The notes: generated from the sequence alone by a model not told the origin. Shown: positions 1-11,783, counted from the first letter of the stretch. The stretch is 64,000 nt of DNA from Chrysaora quinquecirrha (GCA_014526335.1 JACTAT010000027.1:4831770-4895769), one strand, 5' to 3'. Numbers and translations: made by a program.

Positions 1-1357
1 TTGTGTTCGTATATGAAGATGAACAACTATGCAGGGGTGAGGGTGTACTGATGCCTTCATGTTTTCCAGTTGAACGGCAATATAATTCAGTATTTGGGGT
101 TTCTATCTGATCAGATCACAAAAAAGAACAAACAACTGAAAGAGGATCATTTCTATTATTCCTATCATTTGAAATTTAGAAATACATTTGTTGTCCGTGT
201 TTTTTCTATGCTTTGTTCCTGTTCTCGCAAACCGTTTTCGAATCTTTAGCTTGTAAAGGAGAATATACGTTCTTAGTTTTATGTGCTTTCATTTTATCAC
301 AGTCATTAGCAAGAGTCTAACAGATCTTATCCATAGCATTATTGGAGTGCAATACATAATTTTAGTTTCTACAATACTAAGGGATTCACAGCTCAGTATG
401 AATCGGGTTAAATCTGCCACAAAATCAAAACATTACCTCTAACGTCAATGAGAGGTACTTTCACATTCTCTAAGGGATGCCAGCCTTGGCTTTGTTTGCA
501 CCATGAAACCATGTACTATGACTGTACCACTATACTAACAAAAATTTATGATAAAATATGAATGAGCATCTAGACAGAATCAACCTTTGGTGTTACTTCC
601 TTTTACTACTAGACAAAAGCGATTTCCCCCAAAAAAAGGACAGCATTGTACCCCTTTGTATCCACTTAAAAATCTCTACATTTTCAAAGCGTAGTGCTTC
701 ACGGTTGTTGCACTTTTCTGGTTTGCCCAAAACACTCCGTGAACTTGGATTCTGGTCACTAAGATGAAAGTAAAAGAATTAAAGAATTGATATGTGAAGA
801 TAACAGTAACTCAATCTAAGCAGGCCTCTTCAGAGTTCCTCCAGCCTTGGACGGACACACTATGTATATTATATTTTAAGGATCAACAAGAGTAGAACAT
901 CCCCAACATCACTGTGTACAACGTGTGATATAGATATAGTTAATCACAAACAATCAATCGGATCACTACAGTTCATGACGAACCACAGTACATTGCCTTG
1001 TTGATGGATATCGGCTACACCCACAAAAGAATTACAGTAAACAAATCCTAAACCAAAATTATAAAGAGAAGGAATTTAAGCATTTGGAAAATGGTGAAAA
1101 TGTGTGCATACCTTTGATGACAACTTGGGCTTGCTTTTTCCTTCTTCTTCGGCAATGGGACTTCTGGTGACATGAGGGTTATCACATCCCCCAAAAGAAT
1201 CGATTACTGTATTGTCATTTCAGTTGGCAAAATTCAATTTCTGCTCATCTGGTTAATAAATATTTTACTACTCCGTTTTTTATAGTTTAGTGACAAATCA
1301 AAACTATAGCAGCATTTCCAGGATTTTAATTACTTAATCACAATTTCTAGAAATAAA
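1..1357. other. non-coding, nothing recognised
   Basis: AT-rich sequence with no ORF that resembles a protein family on either strand, and no tandem repeat or clear inverted repeat seen by eye. Confidence 0.5.
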
Positions 1358-1672
1358 TTAATATCCAACAATACCTATATATGTCTCGGAAACAGACTGC
1401 ATTGTAGCAATTTTAGCAATAAGATCAATGAGCTTTGGAATCCCAAAGATTTCACTGATATGGATGCTGTCTTTAGAGGACCATAGGCGCTTCTCTTTTA
1501 TGTTGATTTCATCTGCAATGTCTAGATATTGCAAATTTCTTCTCTTACACAGGTTCTGCATTGCAATGCCATATAGACTAAAGAAACAGTCCACCTCATC
1601 CAGCGTCGGCAGAATAGATATAAGAACCATCTGTTGGGGATTTAGAAATAATAAGCTTGTTGGCTTTGACAA
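1358..1672 (-). pseudogene. possible SGNH/GDSL-hydrolase-like C-terminal fragment
   Basis: The 104-codon ORF contains a hydrophobic strand followed by the phrase ISILPTLDEVD, and later KDSIHIS near residues 67-73. A DxxH motif close to the end of a domain is where SGNH hydrolases carry the catalytic Asp-His pair, and 'ILP' strands are common in the SGNH-like proteins of metazoan mobile elements. There is no GDS motif upstream in any frame that I can see, so at most this is a 3' fragment. The initiating Met is probably not real. Assignment to the family is inference from a weak motif match. Confidence 0.3.
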
Positions 1673-1699
1673 TCTAAAGAAGAAAGTAGCCTAGTAAAT

Positions 1700-3100
1700 T
1701 CCATTTTTATCCCGGACAGAATACTTATTATATGTATAGCACTTATGAAAGCTTCATGGAGATGTGATATTAACAACTTGACAATCCTCTAATCCATGCG
1801 GTATCCGGACTGGCACAGGTTTATACAATTGGCGTAGCTTTTGGTAAATGCACCATTTTCAACCGGCGTATTTGAAGGCATTGCATTCGATGGTTGTAGA
1901 TTTCACATGAAGGTTGTTTAAAATCTCTCCACACAGGTAAACAATAGCAGCTATTAAATGAAAGAGAGCAAAATCAAATTAGTTCCAACAAGAAAACCAC
2001 AACCTAATGATTGCAGTCTTTTGGGATTCAGCAATCTTAGATTTCTGCAGCAATATCCCTGAACTGCCCCCTGGTGTTGCATTTACGTACCAATTCAAAG
2101 GAGATACTACGTCCCCCTGAAGGATTGGCTGCAGCTGCGAATCTGAGAACACAGAGACCTTTAAAAGAAAGGACAAGATTATTACTACGATGTTTCAGAC
2201 TCTTTAGAAGACCAAAAATAAACTGCAGAATACTACTATACAACAATTTGTCAGGTTACCAAGATTTTGAGGGGGTCTGAAGTAAAGCAATATCTAACTT
2301 TTGTCTGGTGTCTTACAACAGTGGGATTCAAAATTTATCTTCTGTGAGATAGGGTATTGCATTGTTGTGTTGATGCTTCTTATTCCTCTGATCATGTTTT
2401 TGGTTTTCAAGAAAAGAAATAATGTCATAATGCAATTAATCAAGATGTGCCCACACTGTTCCTTTTTACAATGAAGAAGGAGAACCCTAGTTCTAAAAAA
2501 TCCCAGATGTGCTTGATCGCCTGTCACAGGATGGGAGAAAAATGAATTTACATTTTTACAATAAGCAAATTAATTTTGGTATTTTCAATAATAGGCATGG
2601 CTACAGAAATATAAATTCAGCCTACCGTCTCATTGAAAAAATCAAATGTTGGACAAAGATCTTTATTTTGTCTCCCACTTATTCCAAGACGCCACTTGAT
2701 GGCATTGCTGCGTCTACCAGTGCCTCTCTTATCTTCTCTCATCACCTCCATGAATGTGCAGCTCAGCCAGCTTGCAAGGTTATCTTGCTATTGTTGTGGA
2801 TAGTTGCCATTACCTTTACTGTTCCTGTGTACTTTATGTGAACCCGCAGAACTCATATCAATTAAAACTAGCAATTCCCACAAGCGGAATTGTCAATATT
2901 CTGACTGTAACCATTGAGCAGTAAAAGTAAAAGGGAATATAATATGAATATAATGAGAAAAATACAATATAATAGATTGTACTATGAACGATACTATGAG
3001 CTTTGTTTTGCACAATGCTTCAGGCTTAAAACCCATCATTGTTATCGACTTGATTATGATATTTTTATAATTATGCATAATATTGTCTTTGTGTTCTTAA
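1700..3100. other. non-coding, nothing recognised
   Basis: Several short overlapping ORFs occur on both strands, but none has recognisable motifs and they overlap each other, as expected by chance. The last part precedes a splice acceptor at about 3102-3103 and probably is intron of the helicase gene that follows. Confidence 0.4.
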
Positions 3101-3103
3101 CAG

Positions 3104-4065
3104 GTTGTAAATAAGAAGAACAAGGAAAAGATATTTGAAGAAATACAAAAACTTGTTGCCGTTGATTTCAAGGATCAGTGTGGTCTTGTATATTGCCTTC
3201 ATCAAAGTGATATAATGGAATTGTCATACGGACTGAGAAATCTGAAAAATCCAGCTTCAACTGAGGTTTACTTTGGCCAAGGTCTTGATCAGCAAAGTAG
3301 AGCAACTTCACTAAACAACTGGCTGACTAACAAAAGCAATATAATGGTGTCTACAAAATCGGCTGGAACAGGAATAAACAAGCCAAATGTTAGATTCGTC
3401 ATTCAGGTGGGTTGCCCTGAAAGTCTTGAGGAATATTTCCAACAAATTGGTAGGGCAAGGAGGGATAACCTAACCTAACTTCCACCTGCATACTTTTCCC
3501 AACCTCAGCCGAGAAGAGTTTTCACCTGAATGAACTATACAGATCCTTTGGCATCAAGAGGCTGCACACGCTCTGTGAATATGTTCAACATGCCAGGTGC
3601 AGAAAACTGTTTATTTACAGTTATTTTCGTGACCTTCCTCCTGAAGGAATCACATGCAATGATTCTTGTGATAACTGTAGTAGCAAACAATGTTACAGGG
3701 AAGTTAACATGAATGAACTAATGTTCAAATTTGTGCAATGTTTGCAGTCCATTGTGCAGTTTGAAGCTAGACCATCCGTTGATCTTGTTATCAAGACATT
3801 TATTGGTTCTAAAGCCAAGATTGTATCTGACTTCAAACTAGTCAGATTACCAGAATTTGGAATAGGCAAGGGAATGTCAGTAACAGATGGACAAAAGCTT
3901 CTAAATTTAGCTTTTAGGGAAAATTTGATTGAAGAAATTATTACTTACAGTGCAACTGGTAGGGGACAGATGTCGTACCTTATTTTAGGAAAGAACTCGA
4001 TACAATTTCTTTGCCAAAACTTCCAGAAACAATTGTTCATTGACGAAAAGAAGCCAGGACAATAA
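3104..4065 (+). pseudogene. RecQ-type DNA helicase, 3' exon (HELICc, RQC zinc and winged-helix regions), frameshifted
   Basis: This is the C-terminal half of a RecQ-family ATP-dependent 3'-5' DNA helicase. It starts at a good splice acceptor (pyrimidine-rich stretch ending in AACAG, exon from 3104), so upstream exons are missing or outside this stretch. Frame 2 encodes the second RecA lobe: a GLVYCLHQSD strand, then STKSAGTGINKPNVRFVIQ (motif V) and QIGRARRD (motif VI arginines). From 3481 the protein continues in frame 1 with the RecQ zinc-binding region (Cys in CEY, RCRK, TCNDSCDNC) and a winged-helix-like tail to the stop at 4065. The frame change lies in a tandem CCTAA duplication at about 3466-3480. 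Removing one 5-bp unit would rejoin the frames, so this copy looks recently inactivated. The N-terminal lobe (Walker A, DEAH) is not in the window. Confidence 0.75.
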
Positions 4066-4085
4066 ATAATATATAATACCGTTTT

Positions 4086-4725
4086 TCAATTTGCCATAAA
4101 TTGTTCATGCCTTTCTGAAAACAAAGAATACATTCTCTTTTCAAAATTTTGCTTGGTCTTTTGTTTTCCTTTATTGTATACATCAACTTTCTGATTTGGT
4201 ACAAAACCTTCTTGAATGCCAAAAGCTTCACAAGGAATTGTTTTGATCTTTATCCTTGCTGCAGCCACCATAAACATCTTTTGATTCATACAAAACAAAG
4301 CAACTTTTAACTGATCAGGTAATGAATAAGAAACTTTGTGTTTCTTTGTTGCATGAATGTTGAAGCCAGCTCTACCTGTGTAAATGTTTCTTACTGAGGA
4401 TATCAATTGGGTACATGATGACATTGCTTTGAACACTTTGATTGTTGTCTTCCCACTGACATACAGCTTCATGGGACGGACAACAAAAGTTTCAATATAT
4501 TCATCAAAGGCAATATTATGTCCAATTTTTCCAGAGATATTAACAGATGAGTTTCTTTGAACAATCAATCTTGTCAACACAGGCCAACGAGCAACAATAT
4601 TTACCAAATGAACTAACGTGTCTGCAAAATAATTCTTCTTTTGCATCTGGGCAAATACTGGAAAGATAAGCATGTAACAAGCTTCCCTCCTGATTCCATT
4701 GCCATATTTGATAGAATCATATTTG
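4086..4725 (-). pseudogene. DUF6589-like mobile-element-associated protein, last exon
   Basis: The 195-codon ORF extends upstream in frame to about 4725, where TATATGTAG forms a plausible splice acceptor. The translated order is a helical stretch (YGNGIRREACYMLIF...), then RNSSVNISGKIGHNIAFDEYIE, then a helical tail. An Asn-rich turn followed by G-x-x-G-x-N-I-x-x-D-x-x-x-E is the pattern I associate with the C-terminal part of DUF6589 proteins, which are abundant in cnidarian and other invertebrate genomes and often lie in repeats. Function is unknown. It converges on the RecQ exon, whose stop codon is only about 20 bp away. I cannot find its upstream exons, because the 5' side is occupied by the next element. 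Confidence 0.4.
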
Positions 4726-4761
4726 GCCTACATATACATTTTGACCTGATTTACAATATTA

Positions 4762-4773
4762 GGTTTGGAGCCA
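4762..4773 (+). repeat. left terminal inverted repeat of the CXC/PIN-like element
   Basis: GGTTTGGAGCCA, matching the reverse complement of 9916-9927 at 11 of 12 positions. It is preceded by TTA. Confidence 0.65.
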
Positions 4774-4784
4774 CTCAATTCTGT

Positions 4785-5125
4785 GTCATCGTGACATCAT
4801 AATGACGTCATTAATTGCTAATTTTGAAAATTCATTAAGAAAAGTTTAAAAACTTGAATGTTAGTAAGCATACCTTTAACGTTTGATTTGCTTATTGATA
4901 TTAATTTTTGAGTCAATTAAATCATCGTGACATTGTTTTCACGTCATTGTGATGTCATCATAATTAGTAATTTCAAATGAGTTTTTGTGAAAATTTAATG
5001 AAAAGATACGAGCCAAAAGAAGGCAAAACCCATCCAATGTTATTTCTTTAAGTAATACAGTAATTACAGTCCAGACTCTTTTTATATTTTGGCGCGCTTT
5101 TCCTAAAAAACTGACGTCAACAACG
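4785..5125. repeat. left subterminal TGACGTCA-type palindrome cluster
   Basis: Contains repeated short palindromic motifs of the form TGACGTCA or TGACATCA (for example at about 4792-4816, 4928-4962 and 5112-5120). The same motifs recur in the right subterminal region. Subterminal repeats are usual transposase-binding sites, so that role is inferred here. The motif also equals the CRE/ATF site. Confidence 0.5.
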
Positions 5126-5494
5126 TAATCGATCACAGTATAAAATGTCAGCACATCATGCTGTGTTCAAAGTTATAAGTTATAACTTGATGCAACACAA
5201 CACTGGTGAAAAATTCAGCTGTGGTTTTCAGTTTTGCGACTCAAACATGTCTACGACTTGCTTGTCAAAAATTTTATTCGTTGTGCCTCTTGTCAAGTAT
5301 TTAACCGGACTTCAATTTTGCAGCCACTAATTTCAACTTTTTCTTGAATTTCTATTGTAATATTTGCTGCCAAAGTCGTGTGATACACGCAGCTAGATAG
5401 GCCGCAAAAAAGTATAAGATTTTAATTTTAAGGACTGTTTATAGCTTATAATAAACAAGGCGTTTAAATAGTTTCCGTTGATGTTCCTACAGAT

Positions 5495-8400
5495 ATGAAT
5501 AACAGTGAACGAAATTCCGATATTGACTGGGATTCCTGTGTTATATGCCAGAAGAAAGAACTTGAAAAGCTTCAATGCCCAGCTGAGTCTACCCATCGTC
5601 GGGCTGGGGCCGCGATAGGCACTGGATACACCAGCCTTGCCCAAAACATCTTGGAGTTCCAAAATCTTGGCATCGACACACCTTTTTCAAACATTTCTTG
5701 CACCAGTGTAGAGGGCTTAACCTCTGTTTTGCTAGAGAAAAAAGCCAAATGGCACAAAACCTGTCACTTGAAATATAATACAACCAAACTAGAGAGACTG
5801 CGAAAATGCATTAATGAAAGTAGTACAGCTAATGAAGGAGATAAAAAGTGAAAGTCTTTCAGATTAGACACAAACAAAGAACCTGGAGAGAGATTTTCGA
5901 CAAAATGTTTCTTTTGTAACGATAATTCTGTCTCACAGTCGCTACATTCGGTCACAACCTTTGAAGTTGATCATAGAGTAAGAAGAATTGCAACTCAGCA
6001 CAAAGACACGCTAATTTTAGCGAAGCTTAGTGCTGGAGTTATGATTGCAACAGAAGCTGTTTACCATAGTATATGCCTTAGCAAATATTACAACAAAGAA
6101 AGAGCAAACAACAAAGGTCCTGAAAGGAACGAAGATTCAATCTTAAAAGGTATTGCTCTGGCTGAAGTTATTGCGTACATGAAGGAACAACGAGCCGATA
6201 ACAAGAAGTGTACCTTTCGACTTGCTGATTTAAAGAAAATGTATCAAAATGTTTTAGAGCAACTTGGAATAGAGACTGATATCCGTATACACAGCACAGA
6301 TTTTAAGAAGCGAATTCTGATGGACTGTCCAGATTTCGAGGCAAAGAAGGCAGGAAGAGATGTCTTTATTGCTCATAAGGAAGATATAAGTGAGGCAATG
6401 TACTGCTCTTATATAGAAGATGGCGACGATGAAGGCAAGTATTTAGCCAAAGCAGCAAGCATTGTCTGCCATGATATTCTTGGTACATCAAAGAGGTTTG
6501 ATGGAACATTTGGTCTTGAATCTCAGAAGGAATCTGTCCCAAGAACACTTCTCACTTTAATCAGTATAATTCTTAATGGATCAACGATATCATTGACAAA
6601 TGATGACGATAAGGTCTTTGAACACCAGCCGTCTTTAACAATTTCTCAACTGATTCTTTTCAATACTAATAAACGGAAAAGAAAAACAGCAACACAGCAA
6701 AGCAAGAGGCATAATAAGGAAAGAGAACCACCACTTCCACTATATGTTGGTATGGTTCTTTATCTGCAGACAAGACAGTCTAATTTGGTGAAAAAGTTAT
6801 TTAATCTTGGAATATCAGTGTCATACAAAAGAATTTTGGAAATACTTGATGGTTTTGCGCAGTCTGTCAACCAGCAATTTGAAATAGATGACGTTGTCTG
6901 CCTGACAAGCCTCCCAAAAGGAATCTTCACTACCTCAGCATGTGGTAATATTTATCACAATCCAAGCTCAAACACAGCAACTGTGGCTTTTCACGGTACA
7001 GCTATTACTTTGTTTCAACATCCTGATTCTTCAAGCCAAGGAGAGATGCGTAGTCAAATTTTTTGGCAGTGGCTGGATTGAGGCAGTGGCTGGATTGAGG
7101 CACTAGAAGAGGCAAATGTGACAACATCAGGAAGAGCTGAATCCCTATTAAGATGTGGGTATGTTAAACGGACCAGGTATGCGCATCAGGTAACTGCTGC
7201 AGCTCTTTTTTGCATTACTGAAAGAGGGGCAGAGTGCTTATGAAGAACCAAGTTTTCGAAAGTTTTGCAAAGACAGGGATCATTTGCCACAATTTAAGTA
7301 TTGGGTCATGACCCTCGAAAAAGAAATTTTACTTCTGATGTTTGTGCTATCATTACGAGAAGGAAATTTTTCACTGTATCTAAATTTCATCAAGAAGATG
7401 GCACCTTGGTTTTTTGCTCTTGACAAAGTAAACTATGCACGTTGGCTTCCCATTCATATAATAAATATGGAGAATCTTGAGCAAGAACATCCAGGCGTAT
7501 TTGAAAATTTCGTTCAAGGAAACTTCGTTGTTCACAATTCTTCAAGAGTCTTCTCGGGTATTTCTATTCATCATGCGCATGAACAAAATAACAAACTAAT
7601 TAAAGGTGATGGAGGCATAATTGGACTTACTGATAATGAAAAGGCCTTGGAACGATGGCTGATATCGGAACCACATGTTGCTGGACTGCTCAATGATTTT
7701 GAAGAGACCGTTTTGTTAACAAAGTCAAGACAGAATGAAAAGCACCACGAGCAAAGGGTTGCAGAGGAACAGAGGTTTAAGGATGATGTCAAGTCGTTGA
7801 TATTAACGATTAAAGAGTATGGCAATCCATTTCTAGAAGAATCTGAAGACTGCCTTGTTGTCCTTAACTCTGGTAATATAAGAAATGGGCTGCCTGTCAC
7901 GCACCTTGAAAAAGTGAAAGAGGCTGGAGCAGAAAGCTATAAAGAATATGTAACAGACAGACTTTTGAGCGGGACAGTGCCGCTCAATGATCCCATCAAA
8001 AGAAACATGCTTTACATTTTTGATGCTCCAAAATGTCAGAAAAAGCAGGCATCACAAATCAGCAATCTTAAAAGTGATGTGAATTTATTCTCAAGATTAT
8101 TCATTGCCTGCCAAAATAGAGAAGGAAAATTGGAAGATTTTTTCCAGCATGAAAATCAGAGCTTTCCATCCTCTCTTTCACAAAATAACCACCTACGATC
8201 AGGAAATATGGCGAATTTGTTGAAATATTTGGAGGCCAAAGTAGATTCTGCAACAATGTCTGAAATACCAGATGTCGATACCATGATCATCGATGGTGCA
8301 GCAGTGGTAAACAGTTTGCCTCCAATACGCGGCATGACATTTCAGCAATTCGCAATGGAAAGGTTTCTTCTATTCCTTGAAAAAATGTTTAGAAATGTGA

Positions 8401-9486
8401 AAAGACTTGATGTTGTATTTGACGTTTATGTGAATAATTCTCTTAAATCAACAGCTAGATCCCACCGAGGCCAAGGCAGTCGAAAACGAGTCAAGGACAA
8501 CTACAAAGTTCCAGCAAATTGGAATTCTTTCTTAAGGCACAGTGATAACAAAACGGAATTGTTTTCTTACTTGGCAAACCTGTCACACGAAAACCTTAAG
8601 CGAGGAGATAAATCATTCTTTGTTACAGTTAACAGCGAAGTGCTTGCATCGCCACCCCAAGACACGTCACTTCTCGCCCCTTGTAATCACGAAGAAGCAG
8701 ATTCAAGAATCTATGTTCATTTAAATGATGCTGTTACCAGGCAAAATTTTCTAAATGCTGTAATAAAAACCGTTGACACCGATGTTGTTGTGCTTGGCAT
8801 TGCTGCCGTTGCCAGGATTCCACAGGTGCAGTTGTATATAGCATTTGGATCAGGAAAAAATTTTAAATACATCAATGTGAATGAAATTTCAAAGTTTTTA
8901 GGAACACAGAGGTCACTCGCCCTTCCTATGTTTCATGCACTGACAGGCTGACTACACAGTCTCTTATCTTGCTCGTAGGGGAAAGGCGACTGCTATGGAG
9001 ACTTGGAATTCCTATAAAGATGTAACGCCTGCTCTTCTAGACACAATGAACAACCCAGGAGAGGAATCAAGCGAATCATTTGCAAAGATAGAACAATTCA
9101 TTGTATACCTGTACGACGGCAGCAGTATGCTGGAAGATGTGAATTCAACGAGACAAATGTTATTTTCGCACAAAAATAGAATGCTAGAAAACATACCACC
9201 ATCACAAGCAGCATTAAAACAGCACATTTTTCGTGCTTCCTATCAAGCAAACTGTTGGCAGCAAATGTTCTTGAAAAGTCAATTGCTACCGAATCCTGAG
9301 ACGTGTGGTTGGAAAAAAGTTGACGAATATAGGCAACCCATATGGACAACTCTTCCCGAAGTATCTAATGCTTTTAGCATATTAGTAAAGTGCAATTGCA
9401 AGAAAGGATGTAGAAATGCATGCAAATGCAATAAAGCTGACTTGCAGTGCACCGCAATGTGCTATTGTGGAGGAGAGTGTCGCTAA
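5495..9486 (+). pseudogene. large CXC/PIN-like transposon protein, about 1,330 codons, decayed
   Basis: An intronless reading frame broken by lesions. N-terminus: CVICQKKELEKLQC...H zinc cluster, then a second CFFC...H cluster, then a long helical region ending near 7060. Middle: LREGNFSLYL..APWFFALDKVNYARWLP and HAHEQNN, highly typical of an uncharacterised family abundant in cnidarian genomes. Later parts resemble a PIN/FEN-like nuclease: IDGAAVVN, HEEADSR, TVDTDVVVLG and FHALTG give acidic residues at spacings expected of a metal-dependent nuclease. This is inference. The C-terminus has a Tesmin/TSO1-like CXC cluster (CNCKKGC...CKC...CYCGGEC). Breaks seen: in-frame TGA at 5849-5851; a 17-bp tandem duplication (7065-7081 and 7082-7098) creating a stop; further frame changes up to 7284; an apparent 2-bp loss near 8950. 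It is the only gene of the 4762-9927 element. Confidence 0.7.
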
Positions 9487-9689
9487 ACTTAACGGAACAC
9501 ACCTAATTATTGATAGAAACGACAGTAAAACTCGTCAAACGTTTATTTAAGTAAATGAATAAATGCAGCAACTAAACATCCTTCCGTCAAAAGCAAATGT
9601 GACTACAAACATGTGAACAAATTTAAGAATATTTCGAAGCTATCTTTGTGTAGCTAAAAATGATATATTGACTTAAAAATACGCCATAG

Positions 9690-9905
9690 TAATGTGAATG
9701 ACGTAATGTTAAAAATGACCAACGTCATTATGACGTCAATGCTATGAATAATAAGTTGTTTAAGGTGCTGGAATACCGAGCTTCATCCCCTGTACATTCA
9801 TCAACATGTTTTAGTTACGGATTTCACCCTAGATTTAAATATTGTAACAATGACGTCATAATAAAGTCATTTACAATGATGTTGTCATAATGACGTTATT
9901 ATTGT
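9690..9905. repeat. right subterminal TGACGTCA-type palindrome cluster
   Basis: Several TGACGTCA, TGACGTAA and AACGTCATTATGACG motifs (around 9697, 9720-9738, 9850-9858 and 9888-9897) mirror the left subterminal cluster, which supports the two ends belonging to one element. Confidence 0.5.
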
Positions 9906-9915
9906 TAATATGTAT

Positions 9916-9927
9916 TGGCTCCAAACT
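9916..9927 (-). repeat. right terminal inverted repeat of the CXC/PIN-like element
   Basis: TGGCTCCAAACT, inverted match to 4762-4773, followed by TTA at 9928-9930. Confidence 0.65.
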
Positions 9928-9930
9928 TTA

Positions 9931-10451
9931 AATTTTTCAGGGCATTAAACTGTATATGATTGCCAAATTTCATAATTTTAACACGAATTCCACATTAGTT
10001 TCACATATTCAACCCACTATTTCCTTCATTAAACTTGTCTTTTCCAAATTACCTTCGTCCAATTTTCCTTCGACCTGTGCAAATGAATGTCAGATTTCTT
10101 ATAACGGAACATACATTTACAACATGTGGAAAAACTTGTAGTTCAACAATTATTGTTCAACAATTCTTTAAATCCTTTCATCCCTATCTCAAGAATTCTC
10201 ATCACAATATCAAGAGTTCTTGAAACACTTATATACTAATTTCGTAGTGGTCATGGTAACTGTTTTGTGACAGCAAACTTTTCGAGATGTTACATGGTAC
10301 GCTTCTCAAGTCTGCACCACTCTCTGGTGCCCATGGGGTAGTTTTGTCAACCGTGGCCTTTTCTCTCATATCTGTATCTTCTGCTGGGGTAAGTGGGAAA
10401 AACCCTCTTTTGTCACAAGGCACTGAAATCTTTTGTCTAAACTTCAGACAT
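9931..10451. other. non-coding, nothing recognised
   Basis: AT-rich, with only short overlapping ORFs lacking recognisable motifs. Confidence 0.4.
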
Positions 10452-10684
10452 ACAATCCTCGCAAAAAATATTGGGGACAGTACGTTATAAGTATGTTTTA
10501 CCTTAAAAACCCCGTCCCATTACAACATATTTGGGTAATAAGACCCCCCTCCCCCCGACTCAATGTTGGGACCACTGTCAACATCGATTTCACCAACATT
10601 GAGTCGGGGGGAGGGGGGTATGCATCTTTAGAGCGAGAATTTTACAAAACTTCGAAGTGTCCCAGCCTTTTTGGCGAGGATTGT
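10452..10684 (+). mobile_element. MITE copy A, about 233 bp
   Basis: Begins ACAATCCTCGC and ends GCGAGGATTGT, with imperfect TIRs of roughly 27 bp continuing to a GGGACA/TGTCCC pair. Inside is a second, GC-rich hairpin whose arms include CCGACTCAATGTTGG and CCAACATTGAGTCGG. It has no coding capacity. A near-identical second copy lies 1.1 kb downstream. I could not identify a clear target-site duplication, so the superfamily is not assigned. Confidence 0.75.
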
Positions 10685-11783
10685 CTGAATTTTGAGTAAT
10701 CACAGCAAAACCGAAGGTCAGAAATTCTGTTATAAACAGTAACGGGAGGGCTGTAAATTTACATAAAACAGTCTGCATTATGTTGTCTCGAGACGAATCT
10801 GAAACTGAAAACTTTTCATCAAAGCTCATAAACTGACTCCACTGTTTAGCAGTGAATTATTACGAAATTCAGAAAATGAAACGAATTATGCAGGCATGAT
10901 GTACTTGCTTTCAAGTGTTGTTGATCTTCACAACAGAGAACAGAAGAATGCTAAAGTAAGCATAATTGGCATTGTTATTTGATGGACTGCGAAATTGAAT
11001 AAGGAGCAACCAAGCAGGATGCCAAGTTCTACAGTTCTCCACACAGTTCTCCCCACAGTTCTCCATCTTCAAATGTAAATATCTCCTCGTTGCTTGAATG
11101 ACTGCACTTGTAACTTTGTAATTCTGTATTATTTCATGTCTACTTTAAGATTTTCAACAGAGTTCGACTGCCAATGCATGGCAAAGTATATTTCTCACAG
11201 TTCTCCACCTGTTTTTAAAGATAGGTTTTCACCAGCTGTATTGTTTACTTACTACAGAGAGTGGAGAACTGTCAGAAAACGAACTCAGAAGGAATGACAA
11301 AAAGGGAAAATTATTTTATAACATGAAATACCCCCAGAAATGTATTGTCGGATAGGGAGAAGTATGGGAAAATTATTTGGACTTGAGTTATTCCACTTTT
11401 ATGCGGTAGAAAATGATGGGGAACTGTCAGTTTCTTGGATGTCAAGCTCTCGCCTCCGCAGCGGCAGAGGCATCGCTTGAATTGTGGTCTACAGAACGGT
11501 TCTAAAGATGCATTTGAATGATAAAGGTATTGCTTCTGCAGCTGAAAAATGTGTACCGTTGCCTCTTATGATTTTGCGATGTTGGAAAGTGAATTACAGC
11601 CTTTTTCAAAGGATTCCTTCACTTTTCAATGAATTTTCACATTTTGCAAAATTTTGGCCCTGACCCCCCATAGCCCCCCAAAATATAAAGTCATTCCTCC
11701 TATTTACAATAAACATCACTTGAGCCTTTTGAGTCTCTCCATTCTTGAGAAAAACACAATTTTAGATTTCTGCTCTTGCTCAG
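10685..11783. other. non-coding spacer between MITE copies
   Basis: No recognisable coding sequence. It contains a few scattered repeats of CACAGTTCTCC around 11040-11065 and 11195-11205. Confidence 0.4.

Larger units (their letters stand above)
4759..9930 (+). mobile_element. 5.2 kb DNA transposon with short TIRs, TTA direct repeat, encoding a CXC/PIN-like protein
   Basis: The element body is 4762-9927. The left end reads GGTTTGGAGCCA and the right end is its near-perfect reverse complement (TGGCTCCAAACT, one mismatch at the outermost base). TTA occurs immediately outside both ends (4759-4761 and 9928-9930), consistent with a 3-bp target duplication. A 4-bp TTAA duplication with one changed base is also possible. 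Both subterminal regions (4785-5120 and 9690-9900) are studded with TGACGTCA-like palindromes. The only large coding region, 5495-9486, lies centrally. No known superfamily transposase is encoded, so the classification is open. TIRs, direct repeat and shared subterminal motifs are seen directly; mobility is inferred. Confidence 0.65.

Noticed and set aside
4762..9927. Classification of the CXC/PIN element as PIF/Harbinger because of the TTA duplication
   Set aside because: It encodes no DDE_Tnp_4 transposase or Myb-like partner, and its TIR does not resemble the Harbinger end at 22665. TTA alone is insufficient.
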